The position numbers were made by a program, and so were the translations under genes. The notes beneath the pieces were generated by a model. It saw only the letters and a program-made list of their open reading frames with translations, was not told where the DNA came from and did not search any database. Source: Lonicera japonica (Eukaryota; Streptophyta; Magnoliopsida; Dipsacales; Caprifoliaceae). Taken from it: DNA of 64,000 nucleotides. The DNA is taken from positions 32,022,833 to 32,086,832 of the forward strand of contig CM038466.1 of NCBI GenBank assembly GCA_021464415.1, given 5' to 3'. Positions 36,951 to 49,230 of the stretch are shown piece by piece. Positions within the stretch are counted from its first letter, which is position 1. Every line of letters begins with the position of its first letter.

Positions 36951-37129
36951 AGGAGATTCTTGGCTTGGTTCCACTTAAACCTCTTAGATACTGTAAAAAT
37001 CACACCACAGTGCCCATTGTTTCAATAATTCTTCCAAAACCTCCCATGTTTAAAGAAAAAATATACCCCAATCAATTAATAAAATAGTGACCAATGTTCT
37101 AATTTATGAAATGAAAATCCCTTTAGCCA

Positions 37130-37200
37130 CACTACGCCAAAAGTCGATTATATTCGATTATACAATATATTTGTAATTTTAGTGACCAATGTTCTAATTA
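37130..37200 (+). mobile_element. CACTA-end scar with filler duplication
   Basis: Where other units read 'tttagccagttcagagattttattc', this one has CACTACGCCAAAAGTCG (a CACTA terminus) plus a short duplicated filler. The text 'tgaccaatgttctaatt' and 'tacaatatatttgtaattttag' occurs twice. This looks like the remains of an aborted insertion or imprecise excision. Confidence 0.55.
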
Positions 37201-37439
37201 TACAATATATTTGTAATTTTAGTTTTTCATTCTTAAATTTAATAAAGAATGGTAGAATAGTCATTTTATAAAGTATTGCAATGATTTTTCATATATGGGA
37301 GTTTTCTAAACTATTTTTTTTTCTCTAAATTCAAGAGAGTTTGAAATCAAGTGTATCTTACTAGAATTTAGGCAACTCCAACTCCGCCACATAGTTTGTT
37401 ACCGAGCATTCCACCCTAATTCATTTCCCCACGGCTACT

Positions 37440-39021
37440 TGTTGACCTTAAAGTCAATTAATTTTATTTTGATAATTACAATAAGTTAATAAAGTGTTAT
37501 TTAACTCGGTTGTTCCAATGATGATAGCCATTTTAACCGATATATCTTCCGATCAAGTGTAACTTCAAACTGAAGCAAATCTCACACAAGCTTTACAAAC
37601 GTCTCTACTCACAAGAAATGAACTCAAGTGATATACATGTGCTATACAAAGCTAAGAAAAGATCTAGATCATCAAGCAAGTGAAGATATGCACAAGAATG
37701 ATCTCCACATGTTCTACAAGTTATCAAAACCAAGAAAGGATCAAGAACATCAAACAAGTAAAGATACGCACAAGAAAATCAAGCATCACGAAGACTCGAA
37801 TTATCATTAAATGGAGTGAGTGCTTAGATTTTATGTAAAGATACTTTATTGATCAAATCCCTATAGCTCAAACATATTCTTGCATCTTTTAAAGATTGAT
37901 TCAAACTAGCTTGAAATTGAATTTATTTGAAAAATATCATTTTACAAAAACCGAGTTTCAAAATAAATTCATATTAATTTTAAATGATCATATTTTAAGC
38001 TATAATAAAAATAGGTATCTTAGAAACATATCTTTGAGGTTCAAAAATCATTAGAATTTTATTTGGAACTAAATTATTAAATTGCAAAAATATTTTTATT
38101 TTACGTTTAAATTTCGCTCAATTTTTGCCCAGTTTTGATCTAACGATAAGATGGAGGCCTTTCCGGACTCCGATCATTTTGAAATTTTTACAGTAGTTAG
38201 ACAACATCTCCTGTCACTTTTGACTAAAATTTGAGCATGATCCAATGGTCAAATTGGGAGAAATTGACAAAACAAATTTGAATTTTTTTGTCAAAACTAG
38301 CTGTTAGAAAATTTGAAAATATATACCTTGGAGCCAAAACCTCTCTTAATCATCCCCAACGGCCATATGATTTTGTAAGCTATAAATATGAGGTCCTAGA
38401 CATGTTTTAACACACCTTGAATCATTCTAATACTCTATTATTCATATATTCAAATATACAAAGATTCAAGAACACAATTTGATCAATCTTTCATTTTTGA
38501 ACTATATACTTTGATCAATTTTGATATCTCGTAGTGTGAGCTTCATTTGTATTTTTTCATGTACAAGAGAGATATTGTACATTGGTGTTTGTCACCAAAA
38601 CTCATTTGAATTATAATTGTGAGAGGTGTATCTCATAGATTAGCAAGAGGGATTTCTTGTGAAAGTATTGAAAGTGTTTTCAATACTTGTGAGAGTGTGT
38701 GATAAGAATACACTTGTAGAGGTTTGATCTTCACCCGGAAGGAGATCGGTTATAGTGAAAATTCTCGGGGAACTAACCGAGCGCGGAGTAGGGGAACAAG
38801 CCGAACCGTGTGGACAAAAAATCTTCGACTTCGATCGGTTCAATCTTTCTATCTTTTGCTCTATTATATTGTGCTATTTATTTATTGTGTTTGGAATTAA
38901 TTTTTTTCTTGATTGCTTGATAAATATAGACATCAAATATTTTTAAATCATTTTTAAAAATCCGATTAAGTTTTAAAAACCCTATTCACCCCCCCCCCTC
39001 CAGGGTATTTTCTGACCTACA
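37440..39021 (+). mobile_element. Solo LTR (1,582 bp) with CTACT target duplication
   Basis: Starts TGTTGACCTTAAAG and ends TCTGACCTACA, flanked by CTACT on both sides (37435-37439, 39022-39026). The empty site is visible in sister units ('cacagctactgttaaag'). The text near the end (a C run followed by 'tccagggt', and 'gtaggggaacaagccgaaccgtg' at 38790) resembles LTRs of large Copia elements (SIRE/Maximus type), read on the plus strand. Confidence 0.85.
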
Positions 39022-40640
39022 CTACTGTTAAAGAAAAAAAATGAGTGAAAGAGAGATAGGAAATTTGTATCAATACTGCTTTATGCCTAATGCTACACGT
39101 GCATCGTGTGTGTCACATATGTAAATTCCCAATCTTTTTTCCAATTAAAGGTACAATAAAACACTAAAACTTAAAAGTTGTTGATTTTGGATTTTATTCT
39201 TTTAGCAACGGTTCAGAATTTGAATCATCGAATCAAATGTCCACATATGCTCAATTTTGTGGTTTTTGTCACTCTATAGATGCCAGATCCGATATTTTAT
39301 GTGGCATTTTGGATTTTATTCTTTTAGCAAGGGTTCAGAGTTTGAATCATCGAACTAATTGTCCAGATCTGCTAAATTTAGTGATTTTTGTTACTCTATA
39401 GATGCTAGATCCAATGTTTTATGGCAAAAATTTGTCTAAAACTTTTATTTTCGTTCTCTTAAATTTCAGGCAATTTGTCTTCCTTCTTTGTGTCTCATTC
39501 CTAGATTGAAAAGATCGGTTAAATAATAATCCGATCTGCTCAAATCTAAATCATTAGAAAGCTTTTTCGACATAATTGGTAAATAAATCACTTGAAAACC
39601 ACAAAAATGTAAATAGAATTAAAAGTTTAACAAAAAAAAACTACTCAAACTTCGATCACATATGTTCATATTGGTGTCTTTTACCACTATATCTCATCAC
39701 TTCTTCATGTTGAGGAGTTATATATGTTTCTTTCATTTGAAAAAAAGATAAGGAAAATAGGCACGCATATATATATATATATATACATATATAGATAGAT
39801 AGACAAACAAATTATAAATAGACAGATCGATCGATAAACATACATATAAAGCGGTGGATCTATAAAATGTAGAATGCTTTAGTATAACGACGAAGCAGCG
39901 GATCATCGGGGGAGCTGATGCCCAGAGGGGGGCGCAACCTGCTTCCCCCTCCCCACTTCTGACAAATTAGGAAACCGACATATATATATACAATACCTAA
40001 CCCTACACGAGCACACATGCAGAGCTTTTGGGCCCAGCCCAGCTAAAAAAAAAAGAGAAGTTTTAACCTATTATATAAAAAAAAACAAAATTTATTAACC
40101 TAGCCCACCCCCCCCCCCCCCCACCCCCACCCAAATAAAACACACACAGAGCACCATTAGTAGAGGTAGATTCGGTATGGTTATCGTACCTAAATTTTTG
40201 TTATACCGAAAAATCGGTTTGGTACGATATAACATGATAATTACCAAATATTTTATCCTATGTTCTCAAAAAAAATCTCTATTTTTTTGCCAATTACTCC
40301 AAGTCAAAAATAAATAAATAAATTATTTGCGTTAGTAACACTAAACTAAAATTACAAGTCTCCGACTACAATAAATTCTTTAGTTTATCAATTTTCATGA
40401 TTTGTAACAATTATTATCAAAAAAACGCAAACTAGTTCAACAATAGAATCACATGGATGGTATAGTTGCTTGAGTGTATATATATATGGTAAGATCTGCC
40501 AAAGACATTATCAATCTTTAAAAGAATTATTTTTAAATTTTAAATATATAATTTTTTATTCTATACTTTTTAAAAATTCAAAAATCAAAACCGTGCGAGA
40601 GGGCCGCAAACCATTTGCACTAAATGTTGGCATTGAGGGA

Positions 40641-41778
40641 GCACGAGAAGCAATAATTGAGAGAGATAAGGGGGAAGGCGAATAAGAATCCACATAAATG
40701 TATTATTTTATTGATTTTGTGTGACCAACAACAATATTTAATAAACCAAACTTTGCACTAGACATATCCTTTTTAATTTTACTAAAAAAAAATTGGTATT
40801 ATTTTAGAGAGATCACGTGTTCGAAACTCATAAACTTGATATTCAAACTTAATAAAGTAATAGTTTGTCAATCATTTGTGAGTGGTTGGTGATATATACA
40901 TAGACGAAATATTCGAACTTAATAAAAAAGCGGTATGTTCACTTTTTGTGAATAATTGGTGACATCCCTACACATGCATATAGGGATAGCAAAAAAAACC
41001 AACCCGCCGGGTTACCGAACCGATTCAATCCGTTTGGAGCGGTTTCGGGTTTTAAAAAAAAATGCCGCGAGTTCGGTTTTTTTCTTCTAAACCCCCCCTC
41101 CCGAACCGCCCCGAATATATATATAAATAATATATAAAAATATTATTTTATATGAAAATATATATATTATTTTTGAAGAATAAATACTTAATTTGTTTGA
41201 AGTTTAATTGTGTGTTTAGATTTAATGTATAAAAAAAAATTGCTTAAAATAATAGTTATTCGGGGCGGGGTGGTTCGGATCGGTTAATCGTAAATTAATT
41301 TGGATCGGTTTCGGTTTAAAAAAAAAAAAAACTGTTACAGTTTCAATGCAGTTTCGATTCGAGACAAAAGAATACAGTTTGGCTTTTGAGTTTAAATGAA
41401 ACCGTTCCGAAATTGCCCCGTTGCCATTTCTACATGCCTATAGTATGGTTCGTAATAGTTTTGATGTATTTATTGACACAACGGAGACTAAAGTTATTCT
41501 CTCAGTTGAGACTCTCACGAGAATAACGGAAAGTAAAAAACTTACTTACCCAACACTTTGATCAACAAATTATGTTGTCCCGTAATACAGTTGGGAAAAT
41601 TTATATGCATCAGTCCCATGTAATTGATTTGATTGGAATGATTAATCAAAATATATATATATATATATCCCTTCTAAAAATCATGTTTCTCTTGCACATT
41701 TTTCAACATTCAAAAAACTATTACGCTGAGAGAAAGAGAAGCAGCGACTGAGAGAGAGAGAGAGAGAAGAGAGGGAGA
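40641..41778. promoter_or_regulatory. Upstream region of the At-4/1-like gene
   Basis: AT-rich. A repeat built on 'ggtttcggtt'/'aaccgaacc' text occurs at 40990-41420. An (AT)n tract at 41650-41668 could serve as TATA region; a (GA)n-rich stretch (41728-41776) immediately precedes the start codon and is typical of plant 5' leaders. No certain promoter can be called. Confidence 0.35.
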
Positions 41779-44700
41779 ATGGGAGAGAATAGGGGAGACA
41801 AAGATGAATTGAATTCGCTGCTTTCGGCTTTCGACGATATATACGACGTAACTAACTAACTTGTTTGGTTTTACATTTATGAATTAATAATCTCTTTCTC
41901 TCACTCTGTCTCTGTGAAGAATCATATTTATATGTATGTATGATCCAATCAATTAACTTGTTCCTTTTTTCAATTAACTTGAAATTAGGGTTTCAAGGAC
42001 GGAATCACACAAATACAAACGCTGCAGTTAAACTGCAATGCCGAAATTAAGAAGCGACAAGCTCTTCAATTCTCCTTCGACTCCCTCAAATCAGGTCTCA
42101 CTCTCATTCTCACTTTTTTTTTTTCCAATTTAGCACACGAAAATGCTACGCTTATTCGATTTTTATTTGTACAAACTGATGTTACATCACTCCAATGAAC
42201 TTGTCTGTCTTCATTTTTTTTTAATCTCATTGGTGCAACAACTATTTGTACAAAAAAATTTACACAAGAGTGAGTAAGTTTAGCACCGTTTGGTTCCGAT
42301 AAAAAAACAAAGAAAGAGAAATGTTAAATATGCAAAATACTCCATAAAAAGTTGATCCACAAGTAGTGGTTTGCTAATCTAGGATCCACCACTAATTAAA
42401 TCACTCTAATCAAGAAAGTGCCTTTGTAGATCAATTTTTTTTTTTTTTAAATATTTTGCATGTTTAGCATTTTTATGAGAAAACAAAACATGTGGCAAGG
42501 GAAATAAACTTTTAAGAAGTAAATTTGTTCCTTACATTGTCATCTGCAATAGTTCGCCTTAATTTTAAAGTAAAAACTTGAAGCTGATCATTGCTTATTT
42601 GATTTAACCGGAAAATAAATTTCAATTTCAATCTTTATAATCCTACATTTTGTCTTATACATGACGACGTTGTACCACTAAATCAAATGTGCTTTGTTGT
42701 GGAAATGTAACAAGGTAAATTACTGGCAACTAATTACACAAAGCTGAATTGAGTATCGTTTGTACCGCTTTCGTCTTGTCTTCACATTTTGACAACCTGA
42801 GATTTACCATTTGACCATGCATGCGTGCAATAGAAAAACAACCTAATGATCGATCTCTTCACTTCAAGGATGGACCTGAGTTACATAGGGTCCTATGCAA
42901 AAATTGAAACCAAGCCCTTTTACCATATACCAACAAACTTCCTGGGCCCTTAATCTAATGCATTGTATAAAATATTTGGCTCATTGCATAAGTTACAAAA
43001 ACTTAACTTTAGCGAGGCCTTGTGTGTTAGTCCACCTTCCACACCTTATAAAGCATTGTCTCCAAACATTTGCATCATGTGTTGGTCTTCATAGGAGACG
43101 CATACCGATTTATCTTTAAAAAGTTTGGTGGCTTGGCAACATTGGGTGTTTCTTTTCTAGGTTTTTGGTGAGGATTGGGTGTGCAAATCATCTATTGAGG
43201 CCTTTTATTCTTGAGAGATAGAGTGGATATTCTCTGGGAGGTGACGAGGATTTTGTGGCATTGTGGTTTGATGGCTATTGTTTGGGTTGTTTAGTCAGAG
43301 AGAAATGCCAAGATTTTCAGAGACGAGACCTCCTCTATTCAGATATTTTGGGTTTGTTTTTTCTGCTTCTCTCAGGACTAATGCAGCAGGAACTTTCAGA
43401 GTTCCTCTAAAAAAAATTCAGGGCGGAACACTCTGATCTTTCGATATTTTTGTCCCGTATATGTATTGCTTCTTTAATTTAATAAAAATTTCTTTCTCAA
43501 TCAAATATGTATACATGTATGTAGATGCTGAATTATCTATATAAAGCGAAGATATACAAGGAGCACAAAAACAGAAGATACCAAAATGAAGAGACATTAA
43601 TACCTAGAGCAACACCTTTAGTTATAACCAAGAGACATCAACTGGCAGCTTTGAAATTTTAAATTTCAATGTTCTAGATTTATCAAGTACATGTTTACAA
43701 GTACCTAAAAAGGATCTGTTATGGTAAGTGAGTATCAAATAAATATGTCCTGACATCTGTCTCACTACCTTTGTGCCACATACAATTCTACCGTCACTTA
43801 TACCTTGCAGCTTCATATATAACGAACTAAATTATACATTTTATATGTAGAGAATGAGAGATTGACAAAGCTGTATACAGGATCACTTAGCAAGTTGACT
43901 GATGAGGTACGGATTCTTTTTCCTTTTCTCTTTGTGTAAATTACTTATATAGTCCTTAAACTTGCCCCATGGTTTTGAAAAATGACCCACAAACTTCCAT
44001 TTATAGCAAGTCAGTTCTCTTTGAGCGGATAAATCTGACAGAAATTAGTCCACACACATGACTATTAAGAGGAGCAAGTATGGAAAATTACTTGTATCCT
44101 GCCCCCTGGCCACCCATTACTCTCTGGCCACGCTCTAAGCACACTCCGGCGACATTTTTTTTGTACTCTCTATGGTTATATATTTGAAGTGATATTAGCC
44201 TATAAAAGTATCTTAAGTGATACTTTTAAACTATTTAATTGGCTCAAATCATGGTTTAAATTCCTAAAGAAATTTGAACCCTAGCTTTGGAAATTGTAGA
44301 CACGCTTTGTGTATACGTTCTTGTGATATTTATACATCACTTTTGAAAAAATTGGGCCTTTATGATTTGTTGAGTGGTGGACACCAAGGCACTAAGCATG
44401 TCTTTCATCCTTTCCGGCAGTGTTCCAAAAAGCACTAGGCAGAAGGTTGGCAACAGGAGGTTGTGTAGGCAGTTAGGCACTAGGCATTTGATTATTTAAC
44501 ATTTTTTTAAAATTATCATACTATACATCAAACTTCACCTCTTGGAGAGGCATAAGAATTCAGTACACAGCATTTCCCATTATTCAAACGTAGAAAAATA
44601 TAATTTCAAAGCAGAAAGGAGTGAGAATACCCACCATCGTATCTAGTCACCACCTTTCCTACACGAGGCAGCCGGCCAAAGCCTAGCACCTTTTGCAGGG

Positions 44701-47206
44701 CCTAGGTTGGAATTTTTAGATGAATTGTTTGAGGCAAAAATTTCAGAGAAGGGCACATAATTGTCATTTGATGTTTGGTATGTCTGTTAGGTATATTGCA
44801 TGTGAGTGTATGCTGCCTGTACTTTTTGTGTGTATATACAAGTGCGTATACAAGTGTATAGAGAGAGCTGCTGGAGTATGAATTAAATTGGACCAACAAA
44901 AAATGTTGCCAGCCAGATTGTGGTTGGAGAGAGCTGCCGGAGTTAATTGGTTGGCAGAGAAGGTGGCCGGAGATTGGCATGTGTAATTTGACATATTTGC
45001 CCCTCGTAGTAGTCACATGCCTTGCATATGACTAATTTCCATAGGATTAAACACTCAGGGTCCGTTGATAAAAAAGTGGTAAATGATTGGAAAACAATTA
45101 AGTTTTATGAGAAGTTGGACCATCTTTTTCCTTCTTTTTTTCATGGAAATTTATTTTTACCTATCCCCCAAAGATTTGGATTAAAACTGAAAAAGTAATA
45201 GAACTTCCACCGAAGCACTCATCTCTTTTTCCACTTCGTAAAATTACTAGTGTTTTTCAATTAGTTTCCAACTTTTTTGTCAAATACACCCTCAAAGTAA
45301 CAGAAGCGCCAACCATTCTAAGTTTAGTTTGTTAGATTAGATTGTGGGCTGAAGTGCTACTAATGGTAGTTGAGGAGCGGTCTCTTTGGAACCAAAGAGA
45401 TAGCATGAAGGGCCATTTGAAATTAGAGTATGCTAAAAAGGACAACGAGTTGAAGCACGAGCCATTCTAGTTTTATTCCTTTTACTTGTATGTCGTTTTC
45501 ACCAGATAAATAGCAGATAATGTTAACTGTACCTCGTATATAATTAAAATTCTGATTTTCTTCAGTTAATGTCTGAATAATTTCCATGAGATTACAGCTT
45601 GAATGCCGTACCAATTGCCAAAGCTTGAAAGAGGAACTCAAGAGAACGAGTGATGACCATATCAAAAAGGAAAACGTAAGTTATTTCTCTCTTATTACAA
45701 CAAACATGTCAATTACACACATAGTGGCTCAAAAGATTTATCTACTCAGACGCACAAATTCTACTTTATATTCCCTCTGTCCCAAATTAAGAATCATGTT
45801 TTGATTCCACATATTCTAAGAGAAACACTAGTTTGAACATAATTAATGGTTAGGAATAAAACTTATATTAGATGAGATTTGGTCCATTGATTATGTCTAA
45901 AAACGGAAACATGACTCAGTTCTGGACATCCTAAAGCAGAAAATATGAGTCTCAATTGGGAAGGAGGTAGTATTTTATTTGGTGATCCACTCATATGAAC
46001 TTATAAAATAAGAAGGGATTTTCTTGGGCTTGGGCGGGGGTTGGGGGAAGAGAGGGACAAACTCCTTCATATTTTTTGGCTTTCGTTCACAGAGTAAATA
46101 TACGGTTGGTTTTATCCTTTTATTACGCATCATCAATCAAATGACTCCCCTCGTCAAATTGATAGTGCCACTTGCCTGTTGGTACTTTTTAAAGAAACAG
46201 TATTTTCAACTGATCAAATTACTCCCCCTGTCTCAAGTTATTTCCTATTGTGAGATTTGGTACATTGACTTTGTCCAAAAAGAAAATGAGACTATCAATT
46301 TCACACATACCGAAAAGGAAAGTGGACTATCCATGTGAGATGGAGGGAGGCATTATATTTTATTCAACCGTAATATTAGAAATTTGAAGGCAGGAACTCA
46401 TAAAGGCTATGGAATCGTTTAAAAGAGATTACGAGGCCAGAACTGCAGACATGGAGACTCAGATCAGGTGTTACTTTTTTTAAAATTTTGTCGATCAAAC
46501 AAGGAAAGAAACGTGGTTCTCTTCTCATGCCTACTGTTTGAAATCCCCCATTAAAATTTTGCAAATGAAGATGCTTCCAAATTGAAAAGGCGGGAAATGA
46601 AGCAACCATAAATCAACTCCGCCAAGATTTAGCTTCACATAGGAATCATATAGAAGCTCTAGCAAGCCGATTGGAACGAGTTCAATTTGATGTGGAATCG
46701 AGATGTAAGGTCTCCCAATAATCTCATCATGAAAAATTAAATTAAATTAAAATGTTCAATTCTATTGGAACTTGGGGATGAGTAATCATATGATTATTAG
46801 TTTTTTCTTTCCTTGTTGACAGATGAGTTTGAGATACGGGACTTGAAGGATTGTCTGTCAATTGAACAGGAAGAGAAAAATGAGTTAAACAAGAAGCTCC
46901 AACGCGTCGAAAAGGAATGTGAGTACTTAATCCACTCCTCTTTATGATATATGGTTTCATTGGATGGAAGTCGCTTACATGTTTTCTTTTAGTTTTTTTA
47001 ATAAAACAAGTTGAATATGTGTTATTGCGTATATATATACACATATTGCAGTGTTAATAAGCAGAACAAAAGTGGTTGAACAACAAAGAGATGCCAGTAC
47101 AAGCCGTAATGTCGAAATACTGAAGCAGAAGATAATGAAACTAAGGAAAGAGAATGAGCTTCTCAAAAGAAGACACACTATGCTTGTTCCCAAGGAGGAG
47201 AGGTAA
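41779..47206 (+). CDS. Coiled-coil protein of the At-4/1 family, eight exons
   Basis: Exons: 41779-41847, 41989-42094, 43851-43906, 45598-45675, 46394-46467, 46571-46704, 46823-46918 and 47052-47206. All introns are GT-AG and the phases fit, giving 768 nt: 255 residues plus TAA. The protein opens MGENRGDKDELNSLLSAFDD and is rich in Glu/Lys/Leu heptads throughout (ENERLTKLYTGSLSKL, LKDCLSIEQEEKNEL, EILKQKIMKLRKENELLKRR), so nearly all of it should form coiled coil; no membrane segment. It matches my memory of Arabidopsis At-4/1 (AT4G26020), known for binding the tospovirus movement protein and linked to vascular tissue and plasmodesmata; its cellular role is unsettled. Exon 6's start (46571) is the least certain junction. 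Introns hold a LINE piece and Stowaway MITEs. It is the only apparently intact host gene in the window. Confidence 0.85.
43130..43500 (+). mobile_element. LINE 3' fragment in intron 2
   Basis: Plus-strand translation shows the usual plant L1 ending: a tryptophan-rich stretch and SERNAKIFRDE (family W-x-ERN-x-RIF), followed by noncoding sequence ending in 'taataaaaatttctttctc'. Stops break it. The 5' part is missing, as in most LINE copies. Confidence 0.6.
45769..45972. mobile_element. Stowaway-type MITE in intron 4
   Basis: Begins TATTCCCTCTGTCCC and ends GGGAAGGAGGTAGTA, with TA at both ends: the Stowaway (Tc1/mariner) terminal motif CTCCCTCYGTCCC. About 200 bp, no gene. Confidence 0.75.
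46219..46355. mobile_element. Stowaway-type MITE in intron 4
   Basis: Begins TTACTCCCCCTGTCTCAAG and ends GATGGAGGGAGGCATTA. Shares 'gtgagatttggtacattga' with the copies at 51852 and 55148. Confidence 0.7.
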
Positions 47207-48349
47207 AGCCTGAATACTTATATTTCCCAACAAAACAATCAGAAAAGAAAGAAAAAAATTTTGCTAGTTTTAAAATTTGCAGTAGCCTCCAACATTTTTT
47301 GTTCCATGGAAGAAAAGGGTGAATATTGTGCTTTCGGCCAAGATTATAGAAGTATAATGTAGGTTTCCAGTTTAGTAGATTTTTATAGATATACATAGTC
47401 TGAACCACAATGTTTTAGTTGTTTACAAAATGATGGTTTCGAGGTTAGTGTACTCCGGATAACTTTGATGACTTGCAAAAGGCATTTGATGCCATCGGGC
47501 CTGTCAACGGATCAGAAGTGGATGGGATCATGTTGCATCTAAATCCGATCCAATTGACAATATATTAAATGCAATCCGAACTGTGAATCCAATGGATATA
47601 CAAAATACTAATCCATACCAAATTTTGTTACGAAACAAATATGTGATATAATGATATGTATACCCGATCTGATGTGGAAATTGAAGAATTAATAGCCACA
47701 ACATGATATATGTACATTTATACATGTATAGATGTATATATACGTCGGATTGGATTGGATTGGATTGGATACATACTTGATTTGTTAATCAAAAAGGCTT
47801 AACATATTTGGATAAACGGATTAGAGATTCCCTACCTAATCATATCCGACTAATCTGATCAGATTCAGGTAGAAAATCCGATCCATTGACAAGTCTAGAT
47901 GCCATTGCCATGTATGTGCTTCCATTGTTTTTCTATTATCTGAAAGGATTTTTTTGCTCCACTGTGTTCTCTTTATATATGCAACTTGCTGCCTTGTGAC
48001 CTTCTGTTGGATGAATTTATCCTATAATGGCTGTAAAATATAAAAATGTACTAATTTTAGAAACACAATAAAATGACACAGATTGAAATGAAATTAACAT
48101 GAGAATTTGTGTTTGTGTCTAGAATTTTTAACATGATAGCATGTCGTGTCTATGTCCAAATTTAATGAAACAAAATTGACAAAATTAAATTTATGTCATG
48201 TTAATCGTGTTTAATTAATTGCGTCTAACTGAGAGAAAAAAATTTAATTTGTATTCATGTTAACACGTGTCTATTGGGATGCAAGTCTTGTAATCACTTG
48301 TGTTAGGTCGTGTCGTATTTACGTAGGTCGTGTCCGTGTACCTAAAAAT
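47207..48349. other. Downstream spacer with repeat remnants
   Basis: Includes a (GGATT)5 tract at 47744-47769 inside sequence rich in 'ggatccga/tccgatcc' text, and from about 48050 an older repeat with 'ggtcgtgtc' motifs that the LTR element at 48350 splits. No gene is seen. Confidence 0.4.
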
Positions 48350-48679
48350 TGATAAATTATACAACATTGAAATAGAGAAATTATATTAATGAGCAAGAAA
48401 TCCACAAGGGGTTACATTGTTACAATCACTCCATCTTAACAATACAAGACTAACAAATATATAGTGATACAAAGGGAAAACAAATTATAAGACAACCTAA
48501 AAACATGGAGAAAAATAAGGAGAGAAAAGGGGAGGAAAATAGGGAGAGGGGAACAAAGAGGAAAACATGGGAGGAGGAAAACATGGAGAATATTCTAACA
48601 CCCCCCCTCAAACTCAAGGGGGTATGAAGAGACCAACTTGAGTTTGAAGAGGTGAGGAAGCTACCAAACAGCGGAACGG

Positions 48680-48790
48680 CGGTGGGGGGCAGACGGAACG
48701 GCGGTAACGAAAATAACAGGAGCCGACGGAACGGCGATGACGAGAGCCGACGGAACGGCGATGACGGGAGCCGACAGAACGGCGAGGTCC
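48680..48790. repeat. Tandem repeat of about 24 bp in the LTR element
   Basis: Four or five copies of a unit reading GACGGAACGGCGATGACG followed by (A/G)GAGCC, near the polypurine-tract side of the interior. In the minus sense they read RRSVGSRH-type repeats, but I see no reason to think they are translated. Confidence 0.85.
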
Positions 48791-48959
48791 GGTGTAGAAT
48801 TTCCGGAGGAAATAAAAACTTGATCTGAATACGCGAGCAGTACGTATAACAGTAACAAGAAATTGAATCTTAATACTTTGTCGTGCGGCGAAAGGCTGCG
48901 GAAAAATTAAATTGAAAAGATTGAATATATATATATATATATATTAAAGTGGCTAGTTT

Positions 48960-49230
48960 TCAGAGGGAGAGGTTGATGTCAGTGTCTAGCTCGGCCTTGG
49001 CGAAGGCGGTGGAGGAGATGAGGACGAAAACGTCGCAGCCTTCGACGAGGCAGTCGTGGAAGAAGAGGCAGAGTGCGGCGGTGTTGGGTGAATTGATCTG
49101 CTTGTTGGTGATGACGCGGGCATAGGTGAGGACGAAAGCGGTGCGGCGGTGCTTTTTGTTCGGTGGATTTAGAGAGAGGTTGTTGGCTGATAGGAGGAAG
49201 CGGGGCCTCCACCTCCGGAAGCTGAGACGG
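48960..49230 (-). pseudogene. Captured class III peroxidase fragment
   Basis: The minus-strand frame contains ITNKQINSPNTAALCLFFHD and then CLVEGCDVFVLISSTAFAKA, ending DINLSL and a TGA at 48957-48959. This is the distal heme-pocket region of secreted plant peroxidases (family pattern: TLRLFFHDCFV-GCDASVL, then DINLSLPGD), closest in wording to the peroxidase 41/63 type. The catalytic distal Arg before LFFHDC is Cys, and the upstream part (signal peptide and first Cys) is scrambled, so no active enzyme is encoded. The peroxidase sequence stops at a typical exon-like edge and AT-rich sequence follows, so the source may have been a spliced or partial transcript. Confidence 0.75.

Larger units (their letters stand above)
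24350..40640 (+). repeat. Direct array of about five diverged 2.3-3.2 kb units
   Basis: Ordered anchor texts recur in the same orientation. 'tttgaga(a/t)gga(a/g)a' is at 24475, 27633, 29990, 33664 and 36340. 'gaaactctagtgaa/cgaa' is at about 24690, 27903, 30263, 33925 and 36600. 'gattgg(a/t)aagat' is at about 26055, 29275, 31132, 35166 and 39508. 'gtggatc(g/a)atcgag' is at 26420, 29630, 31995 and 35550, and a weaker version at 39855. 'tttatcaattcccatgattt' is at 27210, 32490 and 33255, with variants at 36070 and 40385. Units hold no sustained reading frame or TE ends that I recognise. They are diverged by many substitutions and indels, so the duplications are old. Part of a unit also lies inverted at 17062-17350. 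Confidence 0.8.
36161..40640 (+). repeat. Array unit 5 with solo LTR and CACTA scar
   Basis: Full unit enlarged by a G-rich run (36917-36950), a CACTA-end scar (37130-37200) and a 1.58-kb solo LTR (37440-39021). The unit resumes cleanly after the LTR at 39022. Confidence 0.7.
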
